From the NCBI RefSeq assembly GCF_019802125.1, contig NZ_JAHVHT010000001.1, positions 1,488,001 through 1,552,000 of the forward strand: DNA of 64,000 bases, written 5' to 3'. This DNA comes from Tateyamaria omphalii (GTDB lineage: Bacteria > Pseudomonadota > Alphaproteobacteria > Rhodobacterales > Rhodobacteraceae). A program made the position numbers and the translations under genes. Of the stretch, positions 44,153 through 53,864 are shown piece by piece; position 1 is the first letter of the stretch, and each line of letters opens with the position of its first letter. The notes under the pieces are model-generated. The model was given only the letters and a program-made list of their open reading frames with translations. It had not been told where the DNA came from and made no database searches.

Positions 44153-45295
44153 TCAGCGCGGCGCCATGAATTCCTTGAGCCTGCGCAGCCCTTCGGCGAT
44201 GTCTTCGGTTGTGCGCGCATAGGAAAAGCGCAGGGTCTGGTGCCCACGGATCGGGTCGAAGTCGAGGCCCGGTGTGACGGCCACGCCTGCTTTGTCGAGA
44301 ATCTCCGCCGCGAAGGCGCGACTGTCATTGGTGAGGTCCGACACGTCGGCGTAGACATAGAAAGCGCCATCGGGCGGCGCGATCTTGTCGAAACCCGCCT
44401 GCGGCAACCCTTCCAGCATCAGTGCTCGGTTGGCGCGGTAGACATCGAGGTTGGCTTCAAGCTCCTCGGTTGCGTCCATGGCCGCGAGGGCGGTGACCTG
44501 ACTGGCATGGGGCGGGCAGATGAACATGTTTTGGGCCAGCCGTTCGACGACACGCACGTGATCCTCGGGTACGACCATCCAGCCGATGCGCCAGCCTGTC
44601 ATCGAAAAGTACTTGGAGAACGAGTTGATGACGTAGACGTCGTCGCTGACATTAAGGGCGCTGACGGCTTTCGCCTCGTATTCGATGCCGTGGTAGATTT
44701 CGTCACTGATGAAGCTGGCCCCTGCCCCATGGGCTGCGCCGATGAGGTCGGACATGGCGGTATGGTCCAGCATCGTGCCGGTGGGGTTGGCCGGGGAGGC
44801 GACAAGCAATCCCTGCAGGTCGAGGCCATGGAAATCGCCCGGCACGGGTTGGTAGCGATTGTCGGCGCTGGTCGGCAGATCAACAGGCGTCAGACCGAGG
44901 CCGGTGAGGATCTGGCGGTAGCTGGGATAGCCCGGTGCGCCGATGCCGACGCGGTCCCCGCTGTCGAAAAGCGCGTTGAAGGCCAGGATGAATCCGCCCG
45001 ACGCGCCCGAGGTCACGATGACCCGGTCGGGGTTCAGATCGAGATCGTACCATTCGCCATAAAGCTGCGCGATGCGCGCCCGCAGCGCGGGCAGGCCCAA
45101 GGCAACCGTATAGCCCAGCGGCCCCTCCTCCATCGCGGCAGCCAATGCGCGGGTTGCTGCCTGCGGAGCGCCTGTGCCCGGCTGGCCCACCTCCATGTGG
45201 ATAATATGCCGTCCAGCGGCCTCGGCGGCGCGGGCGGCTTCCATCACGTCCATCACAATGAAGGGATCGACATCGCTGCGTCTTGAGGTTCGCAT
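44153..45295 (-). CDS. PLP-dependent aminotransferase class I/II
   Basis: A 380-residue fold-type I aminotransferase. The PLP lysine is in INSFSKYFSMTGWRIGW (about residue 227); VASPANPTGTM carries the conserved Asn that contacts PLP, and LRFSYARTTEDI holds the carboxylate-binding arginine. The substrate is not clear; AspC-like and other amino donors are possible. AGGAGA lies four bases before ATG 45295. The start is only ten bases from the divergent M48 peptidase start. Confidence 0.92.
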   Translation of the reverse strand: MRTSRRSDVDPFIVMDVMEAARAAEAAGRHIIHMEVGQPGTGAPQAATRALAAAMEEGPLGYTVALGLPALRARIAQLYGEWYDLDLNPDRVIVTSGASGGFILAFNALFDSGDRVGIGAPGYPSYRQILTGLGLTPVDLPTSADNRYQPVPGDFHGLDLQGLLVASPANPTGTMLDHTAMSDLIGAAHGAGASFISDEIYHGIEYEAKAVSALNVSDDVYVINSFSKYFSMTGWRIGWMVVPEDHVRVVERLAQNMFICPPHASQVTALAAMDATEELEANLDVYRANRALMLEGLPQAGFDKIAPPDGAFYVYADVSDLTNDSRAFAAEILDKAGVAVTPGLDFDPIRGHQTLRFSYARTTEDIAEGLRRLKEFMAPR

Positions 45296-45305
45296 GGGGT
45301 CTCCT

Positions 45306-46658
45306 ATGATCCGGCCCATGACCTTTCATACCCTGACGCGGGTGGCGTCAATCCTGATCGTGTCGCTTGCGCTTGCCCTGCCCGCGCGCGCCGTGACGCT
45401 GTTGCGTGACGCTGACATGGAGTACGCGCTGGCACAGGTTGCGGCCCCCGTGCTCAAGGCCGCGGGGCTGAGCGCATCGCGCACCAAGATCCTGGTGGTC
45501 GACGACAGCTCTCTCAACGCTTTTGTCATCAGCAATGATGCCATCTACATCCATTCCGGCCTGATCAGCCGCATGGACCGGGCGGCGATGCTGCAAGCGG
45601 TGATTGCACACGAAGCGGCGCATATCGCGAACGGGCATATCACGCGGCGGATGACCAATATCGGCAACGCCCGCACAGCGGCAGGGCTGGGCCAAGCGCT
45701 GGCCATCCTCGCCGCCGCGGCGGGCGCTGGTGAGGGTGCCGTCGCCATCGGGATCGGCACACAAAGTGCCGCCCAACGCGCCTTCCTGCGCCATACACGG
45801 GCCGAGGAAAGTGCCGCCGACCAATCCGGTGTGCGCTACTTGCGCAGTGCGGGCGTGGATGTGGGCGGCATGCTGGACGTGTTCCGGCTGTTTCGCGGTC
45901 AGGAGGCCCTGAGCGAGACCCGTCAGGACCCTTATGTCCGCTCCCACCCGCTGAGCCGTGACCGCCTGCGCGCCATCGAAGGTTTTGCGTCAGCCTATGG
46001 CACTGGCGGCGCAGCAGATGCTGCCGCATGGGACTACTGGTTTATGCGAGCCAAGGGCAAGCTGACCGCCTTTACCCGCAGGCCAAGCTGGACGCTGAAC
46101 CGCGTGGGTGAAAGCGGCTATCAGGACATCGCGCTGATGCGCGAAGCGGCGGCACGGCACCGCAACTCGCAGACAAGCCGCGCCATCGCTGCCATCGACA
46201 AGGCCATCGCGCTGCGCCCGACCGATCCGTTCCTTTATGATCTGAAGGGACAGATCCTGATGGAAACGCGGCAATTCGCAGCGGCTGCCAACACCCATGC
46301 GCGGGCCGTGCAACTGCGCCCGAACGACGGGTTGCTACAGGCTGGATATGGGCGCGCACTGCTGGCCGCAGGCAATGTCCGCGCCGCCCTGCCCGCGCTG
46401 GAACGCGCCCGCCAGATCGATTTTCGCGACGGTTCCATGCTGCGTGATCTGAGCGTGGCCTATGCCAAGGCCGGTCAGCGCGGTATGGCGTCCTTGATCA
46501 CCGCCGAACGCTACGCCCTGCGCGGGCGACTTGAAGATGCCGGTATTCACGCCAAGCGGGCCACGGGTCTGCTTGCTGTCGGGTCCGGCCCTTGGCAACG
46601 GGCGCAGGATGTGCTCCTTGCCTCTGAACGCGCTGAAAAGCAAAAAAAACGGAGATAG
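45306..46658 (+). CDS. M48 peptidase with TPR domain, BepA-like
   Basis: A 450-residue periplasmic protein: signal peptide (LALALPARA, cleavage before VTLL), an M48 zinc-peptidase domain with HEAAH in VIAHEAAHIANGHI (about 102-106) and a later EESAADQSGVRYL carrying the third ligand, then TPR-like helices from about 300 to 430. BepA with this layout cleaves misfolded outer-membrane proteins such as LptD in E. coli. ATG 45306 has GGGG upstream; ATG 45318 would remove four residues. The DsbA-like gene follows after three bases, which fits a shared role in outer-membrane protein folding. Confidence 0.9.
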   Translation: MIRPMTFHTLTRVASILIVSLALALPARAVTLLRDADMEYALAQVAAPVLKAAGLSASRTKILVVDDSSLNAFVISNDAIYIHSGLISRMDRAAMLQAVIAHEAAHIANGHITRRMTNIGNARTAAGLGQALAILAAAAGAGEGAVAIGIGTQSAAQRAFLRHTRAEESAADQSGVRYLRSAGVDVGGMLDVFRLFRGQEALSETRQDPYVRSHPLSRDRLRAIEGFASAYGTGGAADAAAWDYWFMRAKGKLTAFTRRPSWTLNRVGESGYQDIALMREAAARHRNSQTSRAIAAIDKAIALRPTDPFLYDLKGQILMETRQFAAAANTHARAVQLRPNDGLLQAGYGRALLAAGNVRAALPALERARQIDFRDGSMLRDLSVAYAKAGQRGMASLITAERYALRGRLEDAGIHAKRATGLLAVGSGPWQRAQDVLLASERAEKQKKRR

Positions 46659-46661
46659 CCG

Positions 46662-47408
46662 ATGCTCACTCGCACTCTTTCCTCTGCCGCGCTGGTCGCA
46701 GCACTTGCACTGCCCAGCTCTGCGCTGGACCTGAGCAACATGACGGATGAAGAGCGTCAGATCTTCCGTGAAGAAGTCCGCGCTTACCTAATGGACAACC
46801 CGCAGGTGATCATGGACGCGGTTCAGGTGCTTGAGGAGCGGCAGGCCGTGGCGCAGGCGCAGGCCGATCTGTCGCTGGTGTCGGACAATGCCGACGACAT
46901 TTTCAACGACGGCTTCAGCTATGTTGGCGGCAATCCCGAGGGTGACATCACGCTGGTCGAATTCCTCGACTACCGCTGCGGTTTCTGCAAGCGCGCCCAT
47001 GTCGAAGTGGCCAAGCTGCTTGAGACCGACGGCAATATTCGCCTGATCGTCAAGGAATTCCCGATCCTGGGCGAGCAATCCCTACTGGCGTCGCGCTTTA
47101 CCATCGCGACCAAGCAGATCGCGGGCGATGACGCATATAAAAGCATGAGCGATGCCGTGATGGAGATGTCGGGCGACGTGTCCATGCGCACACTGCGCCG
47201 CATGGCGTCGACCTTCGGCCTCGATGCCGACGCGATCGAGGCACATATGGACAGCGAAGAGGTAACGGAAGAGATCCGCCAGACCCGCGCGCTGGCCCAG
47301 CGGCTTCAGATCACCGGCACGCCCACTTTCGTACTGCAGGACGAGCTTTTGCGTGGCTTCCTGCCCTTTGACGAGATGCAGGCGTTGGTCGACGAAAAAC
47401 GCGGCTGA
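46662..47408 (+). CDS. DsbA family thiol-disulfide oxidase
   Basis: A 248-residue periplasmic protein: signal peptide (about 1-21), a helical N-terminal segment (TDEERQIFREEVRAYLMDNPQVI) as in the Com1/ScsC-like group, and a thioredoxin fold with the active site CGFC in LDYRCGFCKRAH (about 105-108) and the cis-proline in ITGTPTFVL. The N-terminal helices may serve for oligomerisation, as known for ScsC. It is in one operon with the BepA-like peptidase. DsbB at 2606 is a possible re-oxidant. Confidence 0.92.
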   Translation: MLTRTLSSAALVAALALPSSALDLSNMTDEERQIFREEVRAYLMDNPQVIMDAVQVLEERQAVAQAQADLSLVSDNADDIFNDGFSYVGGNPEGDITLVEFLDYRCGFCKRAHVEVAKLLETDGNIRLIVKEFPILGEQSLLASRFTIATKQIAGDDAYKSMSDAVMEMSGDVSMRTLRRMASTFGLDADAIEAHMDSEEVTEEIRQTRALAQRLQITGTPTFVLQDELLRGFLPFDEMQALVDEKRG

Positions 47409-47421
47409 TCGGTTTTGTGAG

Positions 47422-47458
47422 GGACCGGAATTTTTGAAAATTCCGGTCCGTTTTCTTT
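47422..47458 (+). terminator. Rho-independent terminator after the DsbA-like gene
   Basis: GGACCGGAATTTT pairs perfectly with AAAATTCCGGTCC, followed by GTTTTCTTT, 13 bases after the stop. The convergent ispG ends just beyond it, and the A/T-rich inner stem lets it work from that side too. Confidence 0.85.
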
Positions 47459-47474
47459 GTAAGAAAACGGCGCG

Positions 47475-48608
47475 CTACTCGGCTGCCTGAGCTTCGGCTG
47501 CGCTGGCAGCGTCAATCTCTGCCGCCTTCTTCTCAACCTCTTCGACGATGTGATCGACCATCTGGTCGTTGTCCATCCGGTGGCTCTGCTTGCCGGCAAG
47601 GTAGACCATGCCGTGCCCCGCCCCGCCGCCGGTAAAGCCCACGTCCGTCATCAACGCCTCACCCGGCCCGTTGACCACGCAACCGATGATCGACAGGCTC
47701 ATGGGCGTCTTGATATGGGCCAGCCGTTCTTCCAGCACCTCGACCGTCTTGATCACGTCAAAGCCCTGGCGCGCGCAGGACGGGCAGGAGATAATGTTCA
47801 CGCCGCGGTGGCGCAGGCCAAGGGATTTGAGGATTTCGTAGCCGACCTTGACCTCTTCCACCGGATCGGCGGAGAGGGACACGCGGATCGTGTCGCCGAT
47901 GCCCATCCAGAGAAGGTTGCCCAAGCCGATGGCCGACTTGATCGTGCCGGAGGTCAGGCCGCCCGCTTCGGTGATACCGAGGTGGATGGGGGCATCCGTG
48001 GCCTCTGCCAGCTTCTGGTAAGCGGCGGCGGCCATGAACACGTCGGATGCCTTGCAGCTGATCTTGAACTCGTGAAAGTCGTTGTCCTGCAGGATCTTGA
48101 TGTGGTCGAGACCGGATTCGACCATCGCGTCCGGGGTCGGCTCGCCGTATTTCTCGAGCAGGTGCTTTTCCAGCGATCCCGCGTTCACCCCGATGCGGAT
48201 CGAGCAGTTGTGGTCGCGCGCGGCTTTGATGACTTCCTTGACGCGATCCTCGGAGCCGATGTTGCCGGGATTGATACGCAGGCAGGCGGCGCCAGCCTCT
48301 GCCGCTTCGATCCCGCGTTTGTAGTGGAAATGGATGTCGGCCACGAGCGGTACGGGGCTTTCAGCGACGATCTCTTTCAGCGCTTTTGACGATCCTTCGT
48401 CGGGGACGGACACCCGCACGATGTCGGCACCCGCCTCGGCTGCCGCCTGAACCTGCGCGACAGTGGCGGCCACATCGGTCGTCAGGGTGTTCGTCATGGT
48501 CTGCACCGTGATCGGTGCGTCGCCGCCCACGGGCACGTTGCCAACCATGATCTGACGGCTGGTCCGGCGGTAGATATTGCGCCACGGACGAATGTGGTTC
48601 AGCGACAT
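47475..48608 (-). CDS. ispG: 4-hydroxy-3-methylbut-2-enyl diphosphate synthase
   Basis: The [4Fe-4S] enzyme of the MEP isoprenoid pathway that makes HMBPP from MEcPP. The 377-residue protein has the TIM-barrel half ([30 protein letters not shown]) and the C-terminal cluster domain with cysteines in SCPSCARQ (about 270-277) and [12 protein letters not shown] (about 309). An Ala/Glu-rich tail of about 15 residues closes it. ATG 48608 gives the family start. It lies 76 bases after the RodZ-like gene in the same direction, a pairing known from other proteobacteria. Confidence 0.96.
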   Translation of the reverse strand: MSLNHIRPWRNIYRRTSRQIMVGNVPVGGDAPITVQTMTNTLTTDVAATVAQVQAAAEAGADIVRVSVPDEGSSKALKEIVAESPVPLVADIHFHYKRGIEAAEAGAACLRINPGNIGSEDRVKEVIKAARDHNCSIRIGVNAGSLEKHLLEKYGEPTPDAMVESGLDHIKILQDNDFHEFKISCKASDVFMAAAAYQKLAEATDAPIHLGITEAGGLTSGTIKSAIGLGNLLWMGIGDTIRVSLSADPVEEVKVGYEILKSLGLRHRGVNIISCPSCARQGFDVIKTVEVLEERLAHIKTPMSLSIIGCVVNGPGEALMTDVGFTGGGAGHGMVYLAGKQSHRMDNDQMVDHIVEEVEKKAAEIDAASAAEAQAAE

Positions 48609-48684
48609 GAGGGGCCCCGTTCGCATATGAAGTTGTCAGGAAAGATAGACAGTGCGCACCTGCCCGGCAATGGGGCAGCGGTGA

Positions 48685-49911
48685 CTATTCGGTGTCTTGC
48701 GTCAGCGCTGCGGCCTTGGCCTCGGCATAGCGGACCAGACCTTCGTCCGTGTTGATGTCTACCGGCAGATAGGTTTCCTTGAGGCCCGCAATCTCAAGCG
48801 GCAGGTTCGAGGTCACGGCACCGGTCTGGCCGACCGGGCCATAGAACTTCTGGTTCATGGCGAAATAGATCGCGCCGCTTTCGCCGGTCCGCAGGGTCGG
48901 CGGTTCTTCGGTCAGGGGCGCTTCCCATGTGTCGCCGGCCTGCATCGTGGCCTCGAAAATCACGGTGCCGTCGGCCGAGCGCACGCGCACCCAGGACGGA
49001 CGCACGGCCACCATGGTCAATGCGGGCGCGGCCTCTTCCACAACTTGCGGAACGGTCGGCGTCACGGCCTCGGCCAGTGCGCGGTCGATGCCTGTTATGG
49101 TCGAGCCACCGAAGGACGGCACGCTGTCTGCCGGTTCGGGCGCGGCAAAGGTCCCAATCTCGCGCGGGTCAAGTGTGGCGATGGGCGCGTCACGGGCCAC
49201 CAGCACAGGCACATCAAGGGCCTGTGGGCGATAGAGCCGATCCAGCGCATCCGCGCGCGGTGTTTCGATGGCAGGCCCCTGCTCGACCTGCGCCGTGCTT
49301 GCGGCGCTGCCCAATGGATCAAGGTCGGACAGGACAACCGGCGTCTGATCAACCGGCGCCACCTGTACGCGCTGCACTTCCTGCAGGACGGAATACCCGC
49401 CAAAGCCGATGCCGCCGATCAGGGCCAGCAACACGAGCGACGAGCCGATGGCGCGGGGTTCGATGTGCGACCAAACAGCCTCGCCCGCGGGCACGAAAGG
49501 TGTGGCAGGTGCTGCAAAGATGTCAGCGCCGTGCGGCTTTTGCAGCCGCTCCTCGCGCGCGGCCTTTTTGACCACGGACGCTTCGGCCGACATGCCGTGC
49601 GCCACGGCAAAGCCGCTTTCCGCGCAGAAGGTGTTGAACGCGCGGTCGGGATCCATGTTCAGATAGCGGGCGTAGGACCTCACATAACCAGCAATGAAGC
49701 CAGGCGTGTCGAATGCGTCGGGATTGCAAGCTTCTATGGCGGCGATGTAGCTCGCCTTGATCCGCAACTCGCGTTGAACATCCAGAAGGGATTTGCCCAT
49801 CGTGGCGCGTTCACCGCGCATGATGTCACCGAGACGCAATTCGAAATCGTCAAAGCCCTTTGGCTCGACGTTTTCTTCGATTTTGGTGCTACCGGATTTG
49901 CGCCCGATCAT
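48685..49911 (-). CDS. RodZ-like helix-turn-helix membrane protein
   Basis: A 408-residue bitopic protein: cytoplasmic helix-turn-helix (about 22-92, GKSLLDVQRELRIKASYIAAIEACNPDAFD), a basic stretch, one membrane helix (about 153-172, GSSLVLLALIGGIGFGGYSVL), a Pro/Ala-rich periplasmic linker and a C-terminal DUF4115 domain (about 310-390, with RPSWVRVRSADGTVIFEATMQAGD). RodZ links MreB filaments to the cell-wall elongation machinery. ATG 49911 follows GGGG; longer in-frame starts give an unconvincing N-terminus. Confidence 0.92.
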   Translation of the reverse strand: MIGRKSGSTKIEENVEPKGFDDFELRLGDIMRGERATMGKSLLDVQRELRIKASYIAAIEACNPDAFDTPGFIAGYVRSYARYLNMDPDRAFNTFCAESGFAVAHGMSAEASVVKKAAREERLQKPHGADIFAAPATPFVPAGEAVWSHIEPRAIGSSLVLLALIGGIGFGGYSVLQEVQRVQVAPVDQTPVVLSDLDPLGSAASTAQVEQGPAIETPRADALDRLYRPQALDVPVLVARDAPIATLDPREIGTFAAPEPADSVPSFGGSTITGIDRALAEAVTPTVPQVVEEAAPALTMVAVRPSWVRVRSADGTVIFEATMQAGDTWEAPLTEEPPTLRTGESGAIYFAMNQKFYGPVGQTGAVTSNLPLEIAGLKETYLPVDINTDEGLVRYAEAKAAALTQDTE

Positions 49912-50023
49912 ACCGCTGCCCCGTTGTCCCACGAAATTACGAACCGATCCCACTCGATTCGTCCCGCCTCTGTTGTTGAACAGACGGTACCACATGGCAA
50001 CGCTATTTGCGAATTTTAGTGAA

Positions 50024-51259
50024 TTACCCGGCGCTCTCGGCGCGATTTAGCGCACAGTGAGACCACAATTTGTCCATTGCGTGCACCAGCGCATCGATCT
50101 CTTTCGGACCATGCACGGGCGACGGCGTGAACCGCAGCCGTTCGGTCCCGCGCGGCACGGTCGGGAAATTGATCGGCTGCACGTAAATGCCGTGATCTTC
50201 GAGCAGCATGTCGCTGAGCATCTTGGTGTGGACCGGGTTGCCTACCATCACAGGCACGATGTGGCTGCCATGGTCGATGATCGGCAGCCCCATACCCTTG
50301 AGCCGCAACTTCAGCGCCTTGGCCTGCGCCTGGTGATCGGCGCGCAGGTTTTCCGCCGTTTTCAGGAACGCAACGGACGCAGCCGCACCCGCAGCAACAG
50401 CAGGCGGCAAGGACGTGGTAAAGATGAAGCCCGGCGCATAGGACCGGATCGCATCACACATCTTCGCCGATGCCGCGATGTAGCCACCCATGACCCCATA
50501 GGCCTTTGCCAGCGTGCCGTTGATGATGTCGATGCGGTGCATCAATCCATCACGCTCGGCCACACCCGCACCGCGAGGGCCATACATGCCAACCGCGTGC
50601 ACTTCGTCGATATAGGTCAGCGCGCCGAATTCGTCGGCAAGGTCGCAAATCTCTTCGATCGGACCAAAATCGCCGTCCATCGAGTAGATGGACTCGAAGG
50701 CGATCAGCTTCGGTGCTGCCGGGTCATCGGCGGCCAGCAATTCGCGCAGATGCTCAACGTCATTGTGACGGAAAATCCGCTTTGCACCGCCGTTGCGACG
50801 CACCCCTTCGATCATGGACGCGTGGTTGAGCGCATCCGAGTAAATGGTCAATCCAGGAAAGAGTTTAGGCAGCGTACTTAAAGTCGCGTCATTGGCGATG
50901 TAGGCGCTGGTAAACAGCAGGGCGGCCTCTTTGCCATGCAGATCAGCGAGTTCCGCCTCAAGCCGTTTGTGGTAGACGGTCGTGCCAGAGATATTGCGCG
51001 TTCCGCCCGAGCCTGCCCCGGTCGCATCGATCGCGTCGTGCATGGCCTGAAGGACAATCGGGTTTTGGCCCATGCCAAGGTAGTCGTTTCCGCACCACAC
51101 GGTGACCGGCGCCTTGGAGCCATCGGCACGCGTCCACTCAGCATGAGGGAATTGCCCCTTCTGCCGCTCGATGTCGATGAAGGTCCGGTAGCGGCCCTCG
51201 TCATGCAGGCGTTGCAGGGCGTCGTCCAATTTGGCGGTGTAGTCCACGCGAAGCTCCAT
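50024..51259 (-). CDS. hemA: 5-aminolevulinate synthase
   Basis: Condenses glycine and succinyl-CoA to 5-aminolevulinate, the first step of haem and bacteriochlorophyll synthesis in alphaproteobacteria. The 411-residue PLP enzyme matches Rhodobacter HemA closely: [34 protein letters not shown], the [10 protein letters not shown] strand, PLP lysine in [15 protein letters not shown] (about residue 248), and the [11 protein letters not shown] end. ATG 51259 aligns with the known start; an in-frame ATG at 51286 would add nine residues. Neither has a strong ribosome site. Confidence 0.97.
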   Translation of the reverse strand: MELRVDYTAKLDDALQRLHDEGRYRTFIDIERQKGQFPHAEWTRADGSKAPVTVWCGNDYLGMGQNPIVLQAMHDAIDATGAGSGGTRNISGTTVYHKRLEAELADLHGKEAALLFTSAYIANDATLSTLPKLFPGLTIYSDALNHASMIEGVRRNGGAKRIFRHNDVEHLRELLAADDPAAPKLIAFESIYSMDGDFGPIEEICDLADEFGALTYIDEVHAVGMYGPRGAGVAERDGLMHRIDIINGTLAKAYGVMGGYIAASAKMCDAIRSYAPGFIFTTSLPPAVAAGAAASVAFLKTAENLRADHQAQAKALKLRLKGMGLPIIDHGSHIVPVMVGNPVHTKMLSDMLLEDHGIYVQPINFPTVPRGTERLRFTPSPVHGPKEIDALVHAMDKLWSHCALNRAESAG

Positions 51260-51464
51260 TTTGGTCTTGATGCGATGTGGCTCCATCGCGCTTTAGAACG
51301 AATATAGATTGCGAGTATGCGCTTCAATGCTAATCGAATGCGCGTCATGTCGCAGGTCCGGTATTCCCGACCCGTGCCGCGAACACCTTGACCCAGATCA
51401 ACCACTGGACACCGGCCCGGGGCATCGTAGTGTGGCCGCACCACTTGCACCCAAAGGACCCGCC

Positions 51465-52835
51465 ATGACCCTCGACGCCGTTCTGTCCCGAATCGACAGC
51501 GATCTGCCCCACGCCACCGAACGGTTGATGGAACTGTTGCGGATCCCCTCGATCTCGACCGACCCGGCCTTTGCCGATCATTGCCAGACGGCAGCGGACT
51601 GGCTGGTGGCCGACCTGCAAAGCATCGGGGCAGACGTCGAAAAGCGCCCCACACCGGGCCATCCGATGGTGGTGGGCCATGTGGAAGGCGATGGCCCGCA
51701 CCTGCTGTTCTACGGCCACTACGATGTGCAGCCTGTGGATCCTCTGGAGCTGTGGGACCGCGACCCGTTCGATCCGCAAATCGAGGACACTCCGGCGGGC
51801 AAGGTCATCCGCGGGCGCGGATCGTCGGACGACAAGGGCCAGCTCATGACTTTCGTCGAAGCCTGCCGCGCGTGGAAGGCGGAGCACGGCACCCTGCCCT
51901 GCCGCATCACCTTCTTCTTCGAAGGCGAAGAGGAATCCGGTTCGCCGTCCCTTGTTCCCTTCATGCAGGAGAATGCGGCCGAGCTGAAATCCGACCTCGC
52001 CCTGATCTGCGACACCGGCCTTTTCGAATCCCGCGTGCCCGCCATCGTGACCATGCTGCGTGGGCTATTGGGCGAAGAGATCACCATCACCGCCCCCGAC
52101 AAGGACCTGCATTCCGGTATGTATGGCGGCGTGTCGATGAATCCTATCCGGGTGCTGACGCGCATCCTTGCCTCACTGCACGACGATAAGGGCCGCGTGA
52201 CGGTACCGGGATTCTACGATGGCGTGCCGGAACTGCCCGATGACATCCGCAGTCAGTGGCAGGGCCTCGCCTTTGATCATGGCAAATTCCTGGGTGACGT
52301 GGGGCTTTCCGAACCAGCGGGCGAACAGGACCGTACCCCGATCGAGATGATCTGGTCCCGCCCCACATGCGACGTCAATGGCATCTGGGGCGGCTACACC
52401 GGCGCCGGGTTCAAGACGGTGCTGCCCTCGCAAGCGCATGCCAAGGTCAGCTTCCGCCTTGTCGGTGATCAAGACCCGCACGTGATCCGCGAAAGCTTCC
52501 GCCAGATGGTGCGTGACGCGCTGCCCGCCGATTGCGAGGTCGACTTCACCGGCCACGGCGCAGGCCGCGCCTCGGTCACGGAAACCACCGACCCGGCCTT
52601 CGAGGCCGCCCGCAAGGCGCTGACCGACGAATGGAACATACCCGCCGCCTATGTCGGTTGCGGCGGCTCCATCCCCATCGCGGGCCACTTCCAGAACATC
52701 CTTGGCACGACCCCGATGCTCGTGGGCTTCGGCAAGGACGACGACCAGATCCACTCCCCCAACGAAAAATACGACATGGAAAGCTTCCACAAAGGCATCC
52801 GAAGCTGGGCGCGCATCCTCGACGCGCTGACCTGA
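51465..52835 (+). CDS. M20 family dipeptidase/peptidase
   Basis: A 456-residue zinc amidohydrolase. Metal ligands are visible in YGHYDVQPVDP (His, Asp), GRGSSDDKGQ (bridging Asp) and FFEGEEESGSPS (catalytic and metal Glu), with a lid domain around DKDLHSGMYGG, and a closing VGCGGSIPIAGHF. It belongs to the carnosinase/CNDP-like branch that cuts dipeptides. GGACC lies before ATG 51465. A dispersed repeat begins directly after its stop. Confidence 0.93.
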   Translation: MTLDAVLSRIDSDLPHATERLMELLRIPSISTDPAFADHCQTAADWLVADLQSIGADVEKRPTPGHPMVVGHVEGDGPHLLFYGHYDVQPVDPLELWDRDPFDPQIEDTPAGKVIRGRGSSDDKGQLMTFVEACRAWKAEHGTLPCRITFFFEGEEESGSPSLVPFMQENAAELKSDLALICDTGLFESRVPAIVTMLRGLLGEEITITAPDKDLHSGMYGGVSMNPIRVLTRILASLHDDKGRVTVPGFYDGVPELPDDIRSQWQGLAFDHGKFLGDVGLSEPAGEQDRTPIEMIWSRPTCDVNGIWGGYTGAGFKTVLPSQAHAKVSFRLVGDQDPHVIRESFRQMVRDALPADCEVDFTGHGAGRASVTETTDPAFEAARKALTDEWNIPAAYVGCGGSIPIAGHFQNILGTTPMLVGFGKDDDQIHSPNEKYDMESFHKGIRSWARILDALT

Positions 52836-52960
52836 TCTCCTTCACTTTGCCAAGAAAACCGCGGGGGGTGAACGGCGTCTTGCAAACGCTCTGGTAGAGC
52901 GTTTGAGCCGTGAACGAGCGAAGCGCCGGAGCGCGCCAGCGCGAGGGGGCTGGCCCCCTC
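52836..52960. repeat. dispersed repeat, copy 1 (after the M20 gene)
   Basis: Begins right after a stop codon with CTTCACTTTGCCAAGAAAAC and G-rich sequence, then a palindrome CAAACGCTCT/AGAGCGTTTG (52883-52905, loop GGT), and ends with the inverted repeat GAGGGGGC-TG-GCCCCCTC (52943-52960). The first and last modules recur at 55581-55633 in the same order, and the middle palindrome resembles 22875-22897. Confidence 0.65.
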
Positions 52961-52987
52961 ACCCCGGCCATGTCAAAGGACAAAAGA

Positions 52988-53841
52988 ATGGCCGAATTCA
53001 CAACACCGGACGGCATAACCATTGCCTATGACATTGCAGGCGAAGGCACGCCTGTCCTGCTGCTTCATGGCTTTCCCCAAACCCGCGCCATGTGGCACGC
53101 CATTGCGCCCCGGCTCGCACAGAATTTCACTGTCGTCACCGCCGACCTGCGCGGCTACGGCGCCAGCACCAAGCCACCGCGGATGGAAGACATGAGCTTC
53201 CGCCACATGGCCGCCGATCAGCGCGCGCTCATGGCGCACCTGGGCTTCGACACCTTCCACCTTGTCGGCCACGACCGGGGCGGACGCACCGCGCATCGCA
53301 TGTCGCTCGACAGCCCTGACGCGATCCGGTCGCTTACGCTCATGGACATCGTGCCGACGCATCTGCTGCTAAGCGAGGTGACGCAACAGGTCGCCCGTGC
53401 GTACTATCACTGGTTCTTCCTTGCGCAGCCCGAACCCTTTCCGAAACCATGATCGGCCATGACCCGGACGCCTATTTCGAAAGCTGCCTTGCGGGCTGGG
53501 GAGGCGGTATGGACGGGTTCGACAAAGCGGCCCTCGACGCATATCGGGTTTCCTGGCGTGACGCCGACTGCATCCACACGATGTGCAACGACTACCGGGC
53601 TGCGATCGACGTGGACTTCGATCTCGACAGCGCCGATCTGGGTCGCAAAGTCGACTGCCCGGCACTGGTGCTGTACGGCGCCGACGGCGTCATGGGCCGC
53701 GCCTATGACGTGCCCGGCACATGGGCGGACAGGCTGACACACATGCAGGCAAAAGGGCTCCCGGGCGGGCACTTCTTCCCCGACACACACCCCGACGAAA
53801 CCGTGCAGGCGCTCTCAGACTTCCTGACCGCCCAATCGTAA
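52988..53841 (+). pseudogene. alpha/beta hydrolase (haloacetate dehalogenase-like), split by a frameshift near 53449
   Basis: Two adjacent frames together give one complete hydrolase of about 284 residues. The first (52988-53452, 154 residues) has the oxyanion region [13 protein letters not shown] and the nucleophile elbow [12 protein letters not shown], with Asp as nucleophile, as in fluoroacetate/haloacetate dehalogenases. It stops after [14 protein letters not shown]. The second (53449-53841, 130 residues) continues at IGHDPDAYFESCLAGWGG and holds the acid region LVLYGADGVMG and the catalytic histidine in GGHFFPDTHPDET. The overlap is ATGA, so the break equals one lost base. It could be a true inactivation, a sequencing error, or two coupled chains. 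Confidence 0.85.
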
Positions 53842-53860
53842 GGCGCAGGTGCCCTGCGCC
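53842..53860 (+). terminator. hairpin after the split hydrolase
   Basis: GGCGCAGG and CCTGCGCC form an eight-base stem with a three-base loop right after the stop, between convergent genes. No T run follows. Confidence 0.4.
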
Positions 53861-53864
53861 CAGG

